Positions 15,133 to 22,833 of a stretch of 31,447 bases of DNA are shown here, in pieces. Location of the stretch: positions 1 through 31,447 of the forward strand of contig CAYFUM010000018.1 in the NCBI GenBank assembly GCA_964346475.1, read 5' to 3'. Below the pieces are notes generated by a model. The model did no database searches, was not told the origin of the DNA, and saw nothing but the letters and a program-made list of their open reading frames with translations. A program made the position numbers and the translations under genes. This DNA is from DTU036 sp964346475. GTDB lineage: Bacteria > Bacillota > Clostridia > Peptostreptococcales > Acidaminobacteraceae. Within the stretch, counting starts at the first letter, position 1. Every line of letters starts with the position of its first letter.

Positions 15133-16144
15133 CTTTCACCCTCAGGGGATGGTGGCAGGCTACAAAGTGGCCTGGCTCCAGCTCCCTCATTTCCGGTACT
15201 ACCTCCCTACATACATCGGTGGCATACCTGCATCTGGTGTGGAACTTACATCCCGGTGGGGGATTAATGGGACTTGGTATATCCCCTTCCAGGATTCTTA
15301 TCTTCTTCTTGTTGTCCACATCGGTGGTGGGAATGGCCTGGAGAAGGGCCTCGGTATAGGGGTGCATGGGGTGTTCATAGAGCTTTTCAGTCTCTGTAAG
15401 CTCCACTATATTTCCAAGATACATTACCCCTACCCTATCACTAATATACTTGATGACCGATAGGTCATGGGAGATAAAAAGATAGGTCAGGTTTTCTTCC
15501 CTCTTAAGGTCCAGCAGCAGGTTAATAATCTGGGACTGGATGGAGACGTCCAGGGCAGAAACCGGCTCGTCGGCCACTATAAACTTTGGCTTTAGAGCAA
15601 CGCTTCTTGCAATACCTATCCTCTGGCGCTGGCCACCGGAAAACTGGTGGGGATAGCGGTGGACAAAGTAGGGTGCAAGACCGCACTGCTCCATGACATC
15701 CAGGGTATAGGCCTGGCTTTTCTCATCGTGCTTGTCAAAAATCCCATGGGCTCTGAGACCCTCGGATATGATCTGTCCCACTGTCATCCTGGGATTTAGT
15801 GAGGAGTAGGGATCCTGGAAGATCAGCTGGAGATCCTTTCTCATGTGCCTGATTTTTTCCTTGGGCAGCTTAGTAAGATCCACTGGGTTTTCTCCTGTGG
15901 GATCATCACCATAGTAGAGGATCTCCCCCTCGGTGGCTGGATAGAGCTGGAGCAGGGTCCTACCTAGGGTGGACTTACCGCAGCCTGACTCTCCAACAAG
16001 ACCCAGGGTTTCTCCTTCATAAATATCCAGGTTTATATCTTCATTGGCTCTTACAAAGAGCTGGTCCTTTTGAAACATGGACTCCTTTTTCAGGGGGAAG
16101 TACTTCTTTACTCCCCTTAAACTAAAGAGTATTTTCTTATCCAT
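15122..16144 (-). CDS. oppF: Oligopeptide ABC transporter, ATP-binding protein OppF
   Basis: Second ATPase of the peptide importer, working at the cytoplasmic side of the membrane as a heterodimer with OppD. Walker A is GESGCGKST (51-59), the signature is FSGGQRQRIGIARS, and Walker B is FIVADEP followed by VSALDVSIQSQ. The C-terminal family tail has four cysteines (PPGCKFHTRCRYATDVC and a later ACHHP), the pattern thought to bind a metal or Fe-S centre in OppD/OppF-type proteins. The start overlaps the oppD stop by 8 nt. The length of 340 is normal. Confidence 0.93.
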   Translation of the reverse strand: MDKKILFSLRGVKKYFPLKKESMFQKDQLFVRANEDINLDIYEGETLGLVGESGCGKSTLGRTLLQLYPATEGEILYYGDDPTGENPVDLTKLPKEKIRHMRKDLQLIFQDPYSSLNPRMTVGQIISEGLRAHGIFDKHDEKSQAYTLDVMEQCGLAPYFVHRYPHQFSGGQRQRIGIARSVALKPKFIVADEPVSALDVSIQSQIINLLLDLKREENLTYLFISHDLSVIKYISDRVGVMYLGNIVELTETEKLYEHPMHPYTEALLQAIPTTDVDNKKKIRILEGDIPSPINPPPGCKFHTRCRYATDVCREVVPEMRELEPGHFVACHHPLRVKDVL

Positions 16145-17129
16145 TGCTTCTCACCCCCTTTTCTGGATAGAAGCATCGAACCTTATGGTCTTCTTCGATC
16201 TCCTCTAGAGGTGGTTCCTCATCAAGACAGCGCTGGGTGGCGTATTTACAGCGGGGAGCAAATTTACAACCCTTGGGTAGATCCAGGGGATGGGGCACAG
16301 CACCGGGAATAGCTTCTAGCCTGGCGCCGGGCTCGGTATCAAGCCTGGGGACCGATACTAGAAGGCCCTCGGTATAGGGATGGCTCCATCTGGAGTCCCT
16401 ACCAAATATTGCTTCCACCGAGGCCTGCTCAACCACCTGGCCACAGTACATGACTGCCACCTCATCTGCCATTTCATTTATAACTCCCAGATCATGGGTA
16501 ACAAAGATAATTGACGCATTGACCTTGGTCTTTAAGTCATTCATAAGCTTGAGGATCTGGGCCTGGATGGTAACATCCAGGGCAGTTGTGGGCTCATCGG
16601 CTATAAGGAGCTTGGGCTCACAGGCCAGGGCCATGGCTATCATAACCCTCTGGCGCATTCCACCGGAAAGCTGGTGGGGATACTGCTGGGCCACCTTATC
16701 GGGATTGGGTATCTTTACTAGCTCCAGCATCTCCACAGTCCGCTTAGCAGCCTGGGCCTTGGTCAGGCCCTGGTGGAGTATAAAGGGCTCAGAAATCTGC
16801 TTTTCTACAGTAAAGATGGGATTTAGGGAGGTCATGGGCTCCTGGAAGATCACCGAGATATCATTGCCTCGGATCTTTCTTATCTCATCCAGGGAAAACT
16901 TGGATAGGTCCTTGCCATCAAACCAGACTTCTCCCCCAGCAATATAGCCATTGCCATCTAGGAGCTTTATTATACTCATAACCGAAACGGTTTTCCCGCT
17001 ACCCGACTCTCCTACAATTCCCAGGGTCTTACCAGCATCCACCGTATAGGAGACATCATTAACAGCCTTTACAGTACCTTTTTTTGTCTCAAAATAGGTA
17101 TGCAGGTGCTTTATTTCTAATAAGGGCAT
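16137..17129 (-). CDS. oppD: Oligopeptide ABC transporter, ATP-binding protein OppD
   Basis: First ATPase of the peptide importer. Walker A is GESGSGKT (40-47), the signature is LSGGMRQRVMIA (154-165), and Walker B is LLIADEPTTALD (174-185). The C-terminal oligopeptide-transporter extension contains four cysteines (GCKFAPRCKYATQRC and VRCFYP). ATG 17129 follows oppC by eight bases with AGGAGG. At 330 residues it has the normal family length. Confidence 0.93.
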   Translation of the reverse strand: MPLLEIKHLHTYFETKKGTVKAVNDVSYTVDAGKTLGIVGESGSGKTVSVMSIIKLLDGNGYIAGGEVWFDGKDLSKFSLDEIRKIRGNDISVIFQEPMTSLNPIFTVEKQISEPFILHQGLTKAQAAKRTVEMLELVKIPNPDKVAQQYPHQLSGGMRQRVMIAMALACEPKLLIADEPTTALDVTIQAQILKLMNDLKTKVNASIIFVTHDLGVINEMADEVAVMYCGQVVEQASVEAIFGRDSRWSHPYTEGLLVSVPRLDTEPGARLEAIPGAVPHPLDLPKGCKFAPRCKYATQRCLDEEPPLEEIEEDHKVRCFYPEKGVRSNG

Positions 17130-17137
17130 TTTTCCTC

Positions 17138-18943
17138 CTATCTATCCTGGCTTCTGGGATCTATTGCATCCCTGAGGCCATCGCCAATGAGGTTTACCGC
17201 TATTACTGTCAAACTCAGGGCTATGGAGGGGAAGACCCATCTCCACCAATAGGTTTGAATGATAATAGAGTTATTGGCCCCGTGAAGCATGTTGCCCCAG
17301 GTGGGAATTGGAGGTTTAACACCAAAGCCCAGGAAGGAAAGAGAAGACTCTGTCAGCATACTTCCAGCAAAACTCAGGGTCGTAGTAACTATAATTACCG
17401 ATATAACATTGGGGATTATATGGCGAAAAACTATCTCACCCTCCTTGACTCCAACACTCTTGGCTGCCACCACAAACTCCTGCTCTCTTACTGAAAGGAC
17501 CTGGGCTCTAACCAGCCTTTGCAGGTTAGTCCAGGAGAGAAGGCCCAGGATAATCATCATGAGATATATTCTCTGGGTTGGATTCATGGCATTGCCTATA
17601 AGAGCATTTAAAATCATAGCAAAGGGAAGAAAGGGCAGGGAGGCTATCATCTCTGAAATCCTCTGGAGGATAAGGTCAACAGTCCCTCCAAAGTAGCCTG
17701 AAATCCCACCTACTGTAATCCCTATAACAGTTGAAATAAGCACAGCCACGGCCCCTATGGTCAGGGTCATCTGGCCACCGTTCATAAGCCTGGTCCATAG
17801 GTCCCGTCCAAACTCATCGGTACCCATAAGGTAGCCCTTATGGCCCCAGGTCACCACACTGCCATCTTCCTTGATGGCGTAGTTCTGGTAGTAGCCTGAG
17901 AAGACGTCTCTAACACCTGAGCTGACAGACCCAGGAGTAGCGGTCTGTTTCAAGGAATTATCACCAAAGGCCTGGACTGAGCCATCCTCCATAAGGAGGC
18001 TATAGTGGTAGCGGCCTGCACTAATTTTTACCGGTCTACCTATTAGCTCCTCTGGGACTACTCCCTCACCCCTATGGGTCTTATTGCCCCAGGTATGAAC
18101 CTGGCCATCGGAGGTGATGCCTGCAAAGCTCTTGGCTGAACCCACTATATCTATAAAGTTATTTCCTTCAGGGGCTGAGGTTGCAAGATAGCCCTTTTGC
18201 CTACCCAGGTAGACAATTTCTCCATCCCTGGTAAGACCAAATATGGTATCGGTTGCTACAGCCAGCTTAGCTAGGTTGCCCTGATGGTCATTTTTTGCCC
18301 TGTAGTCAAAGTTATTCTCATTACCCCAGATCTTTACCTCTCCATCCTCGGTTAGGATAATAGAGACCTGGGAACCTCCGATTATCTGCTGGATATTGGT
18401 CATTTTGGCGACATCATTTGGAAGCTTTACCTGGCGGAGCCTATTGTTTCCCCAGGTATAAACCCTTCCCTCCCTATCCAGGGCCATGACGTGGTCAAAG
18501 CCCACGGAAATGTCTACTATATCAGCCTCTTTTACTTCATCGGGCACCTCGGCTAGATTTTGTTTTCCGATTTTGGCATTACCCCAGGTTTTTATCTCAC
18601 CATCCCTTGTAAGACCCATGCCAAAGCTCCTGCCCTGGCTTATTACAGTGTAGTCACCCTGAGGAATCTTCATCATATTCCTACTGGGAGCCATATCCGC
18701 CTGGGTAGACTCCTGGTCACTTAGGACAACAGGTTTAAAAAGAGGGAAGATAACCATAACAGCGGCAATTCCTAGAAAGATTACTAGACTAATGACATTG
18801 ATCTTCTTAGAGAAAAACTCCCTCATTACGGTTCTCCAAGGGCCTTGGATCTGCTCTTCTTGGAAGAGGTCACCTACTTCTCTTTTACCAAAGAGACTCT
18901 TTAATATGCCCCCTCTTTTAGGAGGTGTCTTTTTATTTTCCAT
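17138..18943 (-). CDS. oppC: Oligopeptide ABC transporter permease OppC with an inserted RCC1-like beta-propeller
   Basis: Membrane permease half of the Opp importer, twice the usual ~300 residues. Numbered from ATG 18943 (601 residues; the AGGAGG six bases upstream favours it over 18961), residues 1-48 are the cytoplasmic N-terminus (GPWRTVMREFFSKK) and 49-71 are TM1. Residues 95-369 hold seven RCC1-type repeats, each with a strand like VDISVGFDHVMAL, a DG/EG turn and TWGN or a variant. Then HKGYLMGTDEFGRDLWTRL resumes the permease, with five membrane segments and the EAA coupling loop AAKSVGVKEGEIVFRHIIPN (493-512). The insert therefore sits in the first extracellular loop, before the conserved GTDxxGRD. 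The frame is uninterrupted with no base-composition break obvious by eye. The permease role is sure; the propeller role is unknown. Confidence 0.92.
   Translation of the reverse strand: MENKKTPPKRGGILKSLFGKREVGDLFQEEQIQGPWRTVMREFFSKKINVISLVIFLGIAAVMVIFPLFKPVVLSDQESTQADMAPSRNMMKIPQGDYTVISQGRSFGMGLTRDGEIKTWGNAKIGKQNLAEVPDEVKEADIVDISVGFDHVMALDREGRVYTWGNNRLRQVKLPNDVAKMTNIQQIIGGSQVSIILTEDGEVKIWGNENNFDYRAKNDHQGNLAKLAVATDTIFGLTRDGEIVYLGRQKGYLATSAPEGNNFIDIVGSAKSFAGITSDGQVHTWGNKTHRGEGVVPEELIGRPVKISAGRYHYSLLMEDGSVQAFGDNSLKQTATPGSVSSGVRDVFSGYYQNYAIKEDGSVVTWGHKGYLMGTDEFGRDLWTRLMNGGQMTLTIGAVAVLISTVIGITVGGISGYFGGTVDLILQRISEMIASLPFLPFAMILNALIGNAMNPTQRIYLMMIILGLLSWTNLQRLVRAQVLSVREQEFVVAAKSVGVKEGEIVFRHIIPNVISVIIVTTTLSFAGSMLTESSLSFLGFGVKPPIPTWGNMLHGANNSIIIQTYWWRWVFPSIALSLTVIAVNLIGDGLRDAIDPRSQDR
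17837..18661 (-). other. Seven tandem RCC1-like repeats inside oppC
   Basis: About 275 codons hold seven repeats of 30-50 residues. Their cores are SFGMGLTRDGEIKTWGN, HVMALDREGRVYTWGN, VSIILTEDGEVKIWGN, TIFGLTRDGEIVYLGR, SFAGITSDGQVHTWGN, HYSLLMEDGSVQAFGD and NYAIKEDGSVVTWGH. Seven is the count for a closed RCC1 propeller. The repeats differ enough to be old rather than a recent tandem expansion. Confidence 0.88.
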
Positions 18944-18953
18944 CTTCATCCTC

Positions 18954-19940
18954 CTATCCATCTATCCTGACCCGGGGGTCAACAAAGCCATAGCTAAGGT
19001 CAACTATTAGGTTACCTAGGAGACTAATTATTATATAAAACATCTGGATCGCTAGAACCACATTGAAGTCTTTAAAGTTTAAGGAGTCCATATAGAGTCT
19101 TCCCATCCCGTTTAATGAGAACATGCTCTCTATTATAAAGGCCCCACTGAAGATACTCATAATCCATCCTATAATTAGAGTGATAACAGGGAGCAGAGCA
19201 TTCCTCCAGGCGTGGGAGTAGATGACAGTCTTCTCACTAAGTCCCTTGGCTCTGGCTGTCTTAATATAGTCCATGCCCAGGGCGTCCACCATGGCTGCCC
19301 TGACATAGCGAGTTACCCCAGCTAGGGAGGTTAAAGTAAGAATTGCAAGGGGTAGGGCTAGGTGCCACATGGTGTCTAAAAACGTCTCCCACTGGGTCCC
19401 TTCAAAATTTGCAGTATTCATTCCCGATACTGGGAACCATCTGAGGATTACTGCAAAGAGATATATGAAGACCAGGGCCGTAATGAAGACTGGAATAGAG
19501 TAGCCGATTATGGTCACCACCTGGACAAACCTGTCAAAGAGAGAATCTTTTTTTACCGCCGTTCTTATCCCCAGGGGTATGGTTATCCCCAGGGCCAGTA
19601 TGATTGAAAATATATTTATAAAAATAGTATTCCGCATGGGTGGTTTGATTATGTCTATAACTGGCTTCTTTTGACGGTCACTCTCACCTAGATCACCCTT
19701 GAGGATGTTGGTAATCCAGCGCTGGTATCTAAGGACAAGAGGATCATCCAGTCCCATTTCTTTTCTAGTCTGTTCATATAGCTCTTGGAATTGTGCTGGT
19801 CTTAGACGCTCTTTAAGAGGAAGGACCTCCTGCATAGCCCTATCACCAGGAATAAGATTATATAAAAAGAACAAAAGGAGGGACATGACAAAGAAGACGA
19901 ATATCATATAAAAAATTCTTTTAACAATATATTTAAACAT
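18954..19940 (-). CDS. oppB: Oligopeptide ABC transporter permease OppB
   Basis: Other permease half of the peptide importer, pairing with OppC. It has the usual 328 residues: TM1 at about 10-28, then the conserved LxxxLGLDDPL-like segment in the periplasmic/outer loop (TRKEMGLDDPLVLRYQRW), five further membrane segments and the EAA loop YIKTARAKGLSEKTVIYSHA. No extra domain is present, so the propeller is confined to OppC. The stop overlaps the oppC ribosome binding site. The gene lies 144 bases after oppA, separated from it by a hairpin that probably reduces its expression relative to the binding protein. Confidence 0.93.
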   Translation of the reverse strand: MFKYIVKRIFYMIFVFFVMSLLLFFLYNLIPGDRAMQEVLPLKERLRPAQFQELYEQTRKEMGLDDPLVLRYQRWITNILKGDLGESDRQKKPVIDIIKPPMRNTIFINIFSIILALGITIPLGIRTAVKKDSLFDRFVQVVTIIGYSIPVFITALVFIYLFAVILRWFPVSGMNTANFEGTQWETFLDTMWHLALPLAILTLTSLAGVTRYVRAAMVDALGMDYIKTARAKGLSEKTVIYSHAWRNALLPVITLIIGWIMSIFSGAFIIESMFSLNGMGRLYMDSLNFKDFNVVLAIQMFYIIISLLGNLIVDLSYGFVDPRVRIDG

Positions 19941-20034
19941 CCCTTACCTGCCTTTTTCTAAGTACTACAAAAATAAAATCACTGAGATTACAGGGGTTTA
20001 TATGCTACAAATATGAAAAAACCCTATATAAAGC

Positions 20035-20060
20035 AGTAATGAGGCTTTCGCCTCATTACT
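20035..20060 (-). terminator. Hairpin after oppA, probable partial terminator
   Basis: On the minus strand AGTAATGAGGC pairs perfectly with GCCTCATTACT around a GAAA tetraloop, followed by an imperfect T-rich tail and then TTTTTT. Its position between oppA and oppB fits the common pattern of attenuated readthrough or 3'-end protection giving more binding protein than permease. Confidence 0.75.
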
Positions 20061-20084
20061 CTTTATTTCAATATTCAGCTTAAT

Positions 20085-22275
20085 TTACTGAGCCATCCTC
20101 GCATAGAGCACAACCATACTGTAATCAGCCATTGAGGAGTTTTGATACTCTACAATGTCATCGGAGTAGAAGTCGTGGATCTCATTGGAGTAAAGAGGAA
20201 TTTGTGGTAGAAGCTCGTTCCACTTAACAATAAACTTGACAAACTTCTCTTTGAAGCCCTCTAAATCCGATGGATCTGTCTTAACTATATCGTTGGCTAG
20301 GAATTCTAGTTCCTCATCCAGGAGATAGTTTCCATTAAATCCAAGAGCTACCTTCTCAGGATCAGTAGTAAAGTCATCGGTTCTATCATAGACCTTGTTA
20401 AAGTTTGTAGCTAGGTTAAACATGTTGTAGTCATTTACAGCATATTTTTCGTCGCTTTGCTCTCTGTAGTAGTAATTTAGAAGCTCTGTAAAGTCCATGG
20501 TATCTTCTTGAATGTCAATACCAGCTCTTTTTACTTCTTCGCTTTCTGCTAGAAGGACGTTTAGAAGATCAGAAACTTCATTACCAGAACTTGACCACTT
20601 GATTACTAGGGGCTCAAGCTCGCCGTCATCACCCATACGGTGACGAGTGCCGTCGCCTTCTTCGTAGTCTTCACCATCAGCGTTCAGTGTATAGCCAGCT
20701 TCTTCAAGAAGGGCTACTGCATCGGCAGGTGAGTACTCATAGTGATCAACTAGGTCTAGGAGTTCATCCTTGCTCTCCTGGTAGAACCACTGTCCTTCAC
20801 CATAGGGACCGTGGACAACACTACCAAAACCACCGGTGAACATCTGTACAAACTCTTGACGGTCAAGAAGTTTTGCGATAGCTTGACGTACTTCAACAAA
20901 TCTTGTTGGGCCAACGTCGGCCTTAAAGTCGATTAGACCGTAGCCAGCACGGGGATAGGTTACATAGTCAAAGCCACCTTCATCTACCATGTCAAGACCG
21001 GCGTTAATTTCATCGCCACTCATCTGGCCGGTAAGCAGGGTGACTTGACCTGTTCTCAGTTGGTCCATAGCTGTCTCAGCTTGAACTTCTATTATAACAA
21101 CTGTGTCTATTTCAGGCTTAACATCTTCAAAGTTTCCTGGATAGTTTTCATTTATTGTTAGAACAACTTCCTTGGTGTGCTCATCAAAGGATTTAACCTT
21201 GTAGGCACCGGAACTTGGCCAGTTTTCAACACCAAAGCGGGCCTTTTGGATCATCTCATTGTACTTATCAAAGATTGCTTGCTGCTCAGGAGTTAGATCA
21301 TCTTCCTCTTCTTCGCCTTCTTCAGCTTCTTCAGCTTCTTCAGCTTCCTCAGGCTCACCGTAGTTTAGCATGTCAGCAAATTCGCCTTCAAAGTAGGCCC
21401 CTTCGCCATCGTCTTTAACTACTGCACCATCGCCAATCCAGTAGGACAGCATAAAGGGTGCTGAAGCTGCATTGACCATCTCATAGAAGTTTGGACGATG
21501 CTGGGCATCAATAGTAAGGGCAAAGGTAACATCATCAATAAGTCTTACACCTTCAAAAATCTTGGTTCTTCCCTTATAGAAGTCTTCAAAACCTTTGAGG
21601 TAGTAGCCAGTTTGTGATTTTGATTTAAACTTAACCATTTGAGGTGAACTGCCAAAGAGAATACGGGATACATAGTCTTCTGCTGTAATGGGGGTACCAT
21701 CGCTCCAGACTAGGTCATCTTTAATGGTCCAGGTATAGGTCATAGAACCATCTTCATTTTCTTCGTTTTCAACACTCTCAACTGCATTGTAGTTAACATG
21801 GGGAGCACCTTCAAAGTCCCACTCCATGGTAGCTTGCATATGAGTTAAGTCTAGAACGGCTGCGTCCATCGCATTATTTGTCCAGAAGTTTTCCCAATCT
21901 CCGGATGCACCAGTAGTGTCACCGAAGATCAGTGTGTTTGCCTCTCCGACATACTCACTGACGAAGGGTTCGTCTTCTTCATCTTCTTCGTCTTCTTCTT
22001 CAGCTACTTCTTCACCGGGCTCTTCAGCAGGCTCTTCAGCANNNNNNNNNNNNNNNNNNNNNNNNNNNNNNNNNNNNNNNNNNNNNNNNNNNNNNNNNNN
22101 NNNNNNNNNNNNNNNNNNNNNNNNNNNNNNNNNNNNNNNNNGGCTCTTCAGCAGGCTCTTCAGCACCTGGTTCTTCAGCTGGTGGAGCTGGCTCTTCAGC
22201 ACCGCCACCACAACCGGCAAGAACTGATGTAAGAAGTAGAGCTAGTAGTAAGAAAAGACTAATTCTCTTTCTCAT
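20085..22275 (-). CDS. oppA: Oligopeptide-binding lipoprotein OppA (SBP family 5), interrupted by an assembly gap
   Basis: Surface lipoprotein that captures peptides for OppBCDF. The start is ATG 22275 after AAGGAGG; the signal peptide and lipobox read RKRISLFLLLALLLTSVLAGC, acylated at Cys22. A linker of Glu-Glu-Pro-Ala repeats follows and is interrupted by 100 N (22042-22141), then acidic EDEEDEEDE, then the binding domain (ANTLIFGDTTGASGDWENFW, WTIKDDLVWSDGTPITAEDY, and so on) to the stop. The two sides are in different frames as written, so the true missing length must be a multiple of three. A second acidic insert, EEAEEAEEAEEGEEEEDD, sits inside the binding domain. The frame opening at 22220 is a shadow upstream of the gap and not the start. 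Confidence 0.9.
21313..21355 (-). repeat. In-frame GAA-GAA-GCT repeat coding Glu-Glu-Ala inside oppA
   Basis: Nine-base units coding EEA repeat about four times and lead into a glutamate/aspartate run. They form a surface-exposed low-complexity insert in the binding domain and a likely site of length variation. Confidence 0.7.
22019..22187 (-). repeat. 12-bp Glu-Glu-Pro-Ala coding repeat with 100-N gap (22042-22141)
   Basis: The plus-strand unit GGCTCTTCAGCA occurs on both sides of the N run. The gap length of exactly 100 is a placeholder, so the repeat number is unknown; a collapsed tandem repeat explains why assembly stopped here. Confidence 0.85.
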
Positions 22276-22326
22276 TTTTTCCTCCTTGATTTTTTCATCA
22301 CCAGGAATCTGGCGACTATTTGAGTA

Positions 22327-22355
22327 ATTCTAGCACGAATCGACCTTCTGTGCAA
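22327..22355 (-). promoter_or_regulatory. Promoter of the opp operon
   Basis: The minus strand has TTGCAC (22355-22350), a 17-nt spacer and TAGAAT (22332-22327), the latter with an upstream TG, about 50 nt before oppA. A 10-bp palindrome AGAGGCCTCT (22363-22372) lies just upstream of the -35. Confidence 0.8.
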
Positions 22356-22447
22356 GAAAACTAGAGGCCTCTTCATGCTTTAAGGCAAAAAAAAAATATT
22401 ATTAATCAGTAAAAACTGCCAATTCTATCCTAATATTAATAAGTTTT

Positions 22448-22456
22448 TGCTATAAT
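22448..22456 (+). promoter_or_regulatory. Extended -10 promoter of the zinc-ribbon gene
   Basis: TGCTATAAT lies about 26 nt before the start codon, with GGAGG following. There is no clear -35. The rest of the divergent region with oppA (22276-22481) holds only the two promoters and an A-rich stretch at 22387-22396. Confidence 0.6.
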
Positions 22457-22481
22457 TGATCCAGAAGCAGGAGGTAAAACC

Positions 22482-22799
22482 ATGAAGGAACACTATTGTC
22501 CCCACTGTTTTATAAGCTACAAGGGTCAGGTCTGCCCCCAGTGTGGCCTCAGAGGAAGGCTCTCAAGCCCTGAGGATCTGATCTTCTATATTGAGGCAGA
22601 TTACTTTCTTTCCCCCAGGGTGGAGGACTTCTTAAAGGAAAAGGAAATCCCCTATTTGAAAAGGGGAGAACTAGGAGCAGGGCTTACAACCAGGCTGGGC
22701 TTTAGCTTTGAACATGACCGCTACTTTCTACCCCTCAAGGCCTACCGAGACTTTCAGGGGGAGCTGGACTTATTTAAAGAAGCCATAAAAGAGGACTAA
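22482..22799 (+). CDS. Small zinc-ribbon protein, possible DUF2007-like C-terminal domain
   Basis: A 105-residue hypothetical protein. The N-terminus has two CxxC pairs, CPHC (6-9) and CPQC (18-21), spaced as a zinc ribbon. The remainder (YFLSPRVEDFLKEKEIPYLKRGELGAGLTTRLG...YFLPLKAYRDFQGEL) has a strand-helix-strand pattern resembling the small DUF2007 'putative signal transducing' domain, with residues for a helix followed by a substrate-like loop; this resemblance is weak and by eye. It has its own promoter, a strong AGGAGG at 7 nt and a terminator, and stands alone between oppA and pyk. Function unknown. Confidence 0.75.
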   Translation: MKEHYCPHCFISYKGQVCPQCGLRGRLSSPEDLIFYIEADYFLSPRVEDFLKEKEIPYLKRGELGAGLTTRLGFSFEHDRYFLPLKAYRDFQGELDLFKEAIKED

Positions 22800-22828
22800 A
22801 AAATACAAGGCTCCACCTTGTATTTTTT
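22798..22828. terminator. Bidirectional terminator between the zinc-ribbon gene and pyk
   Basis: A 13-pair stem AAAAAATACAAGG / CCTTGTATTTTTT with a 5-nt loop gives T runs in both directions between convergent genes. Confidence 0.9.
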
Positions 22829-22833
22829 GCTTT

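Noticed and set aside
22019..22187. Repeats around the N run as a CRISPR or noncoding satellite
   Set aside because: 12-bp units without spacers that translate to a Glu-Glu-Pro-Ala linker in frame.
22188..22220. ATG 22220 as the start of OppA
   Set aside because: The residues before the N gap in that frame (VVVAVLKSQLHQLKNQ) are out of frame with the lipoprotein signal that starts at 22275 after a strong ribosome site.
22363..22372. AGAGGCCTCT palindrome upstream of the oppA promoter as an operator
   Set aside because: Only ten bases, seen once, upstream of the -35; kept as a note and not called.
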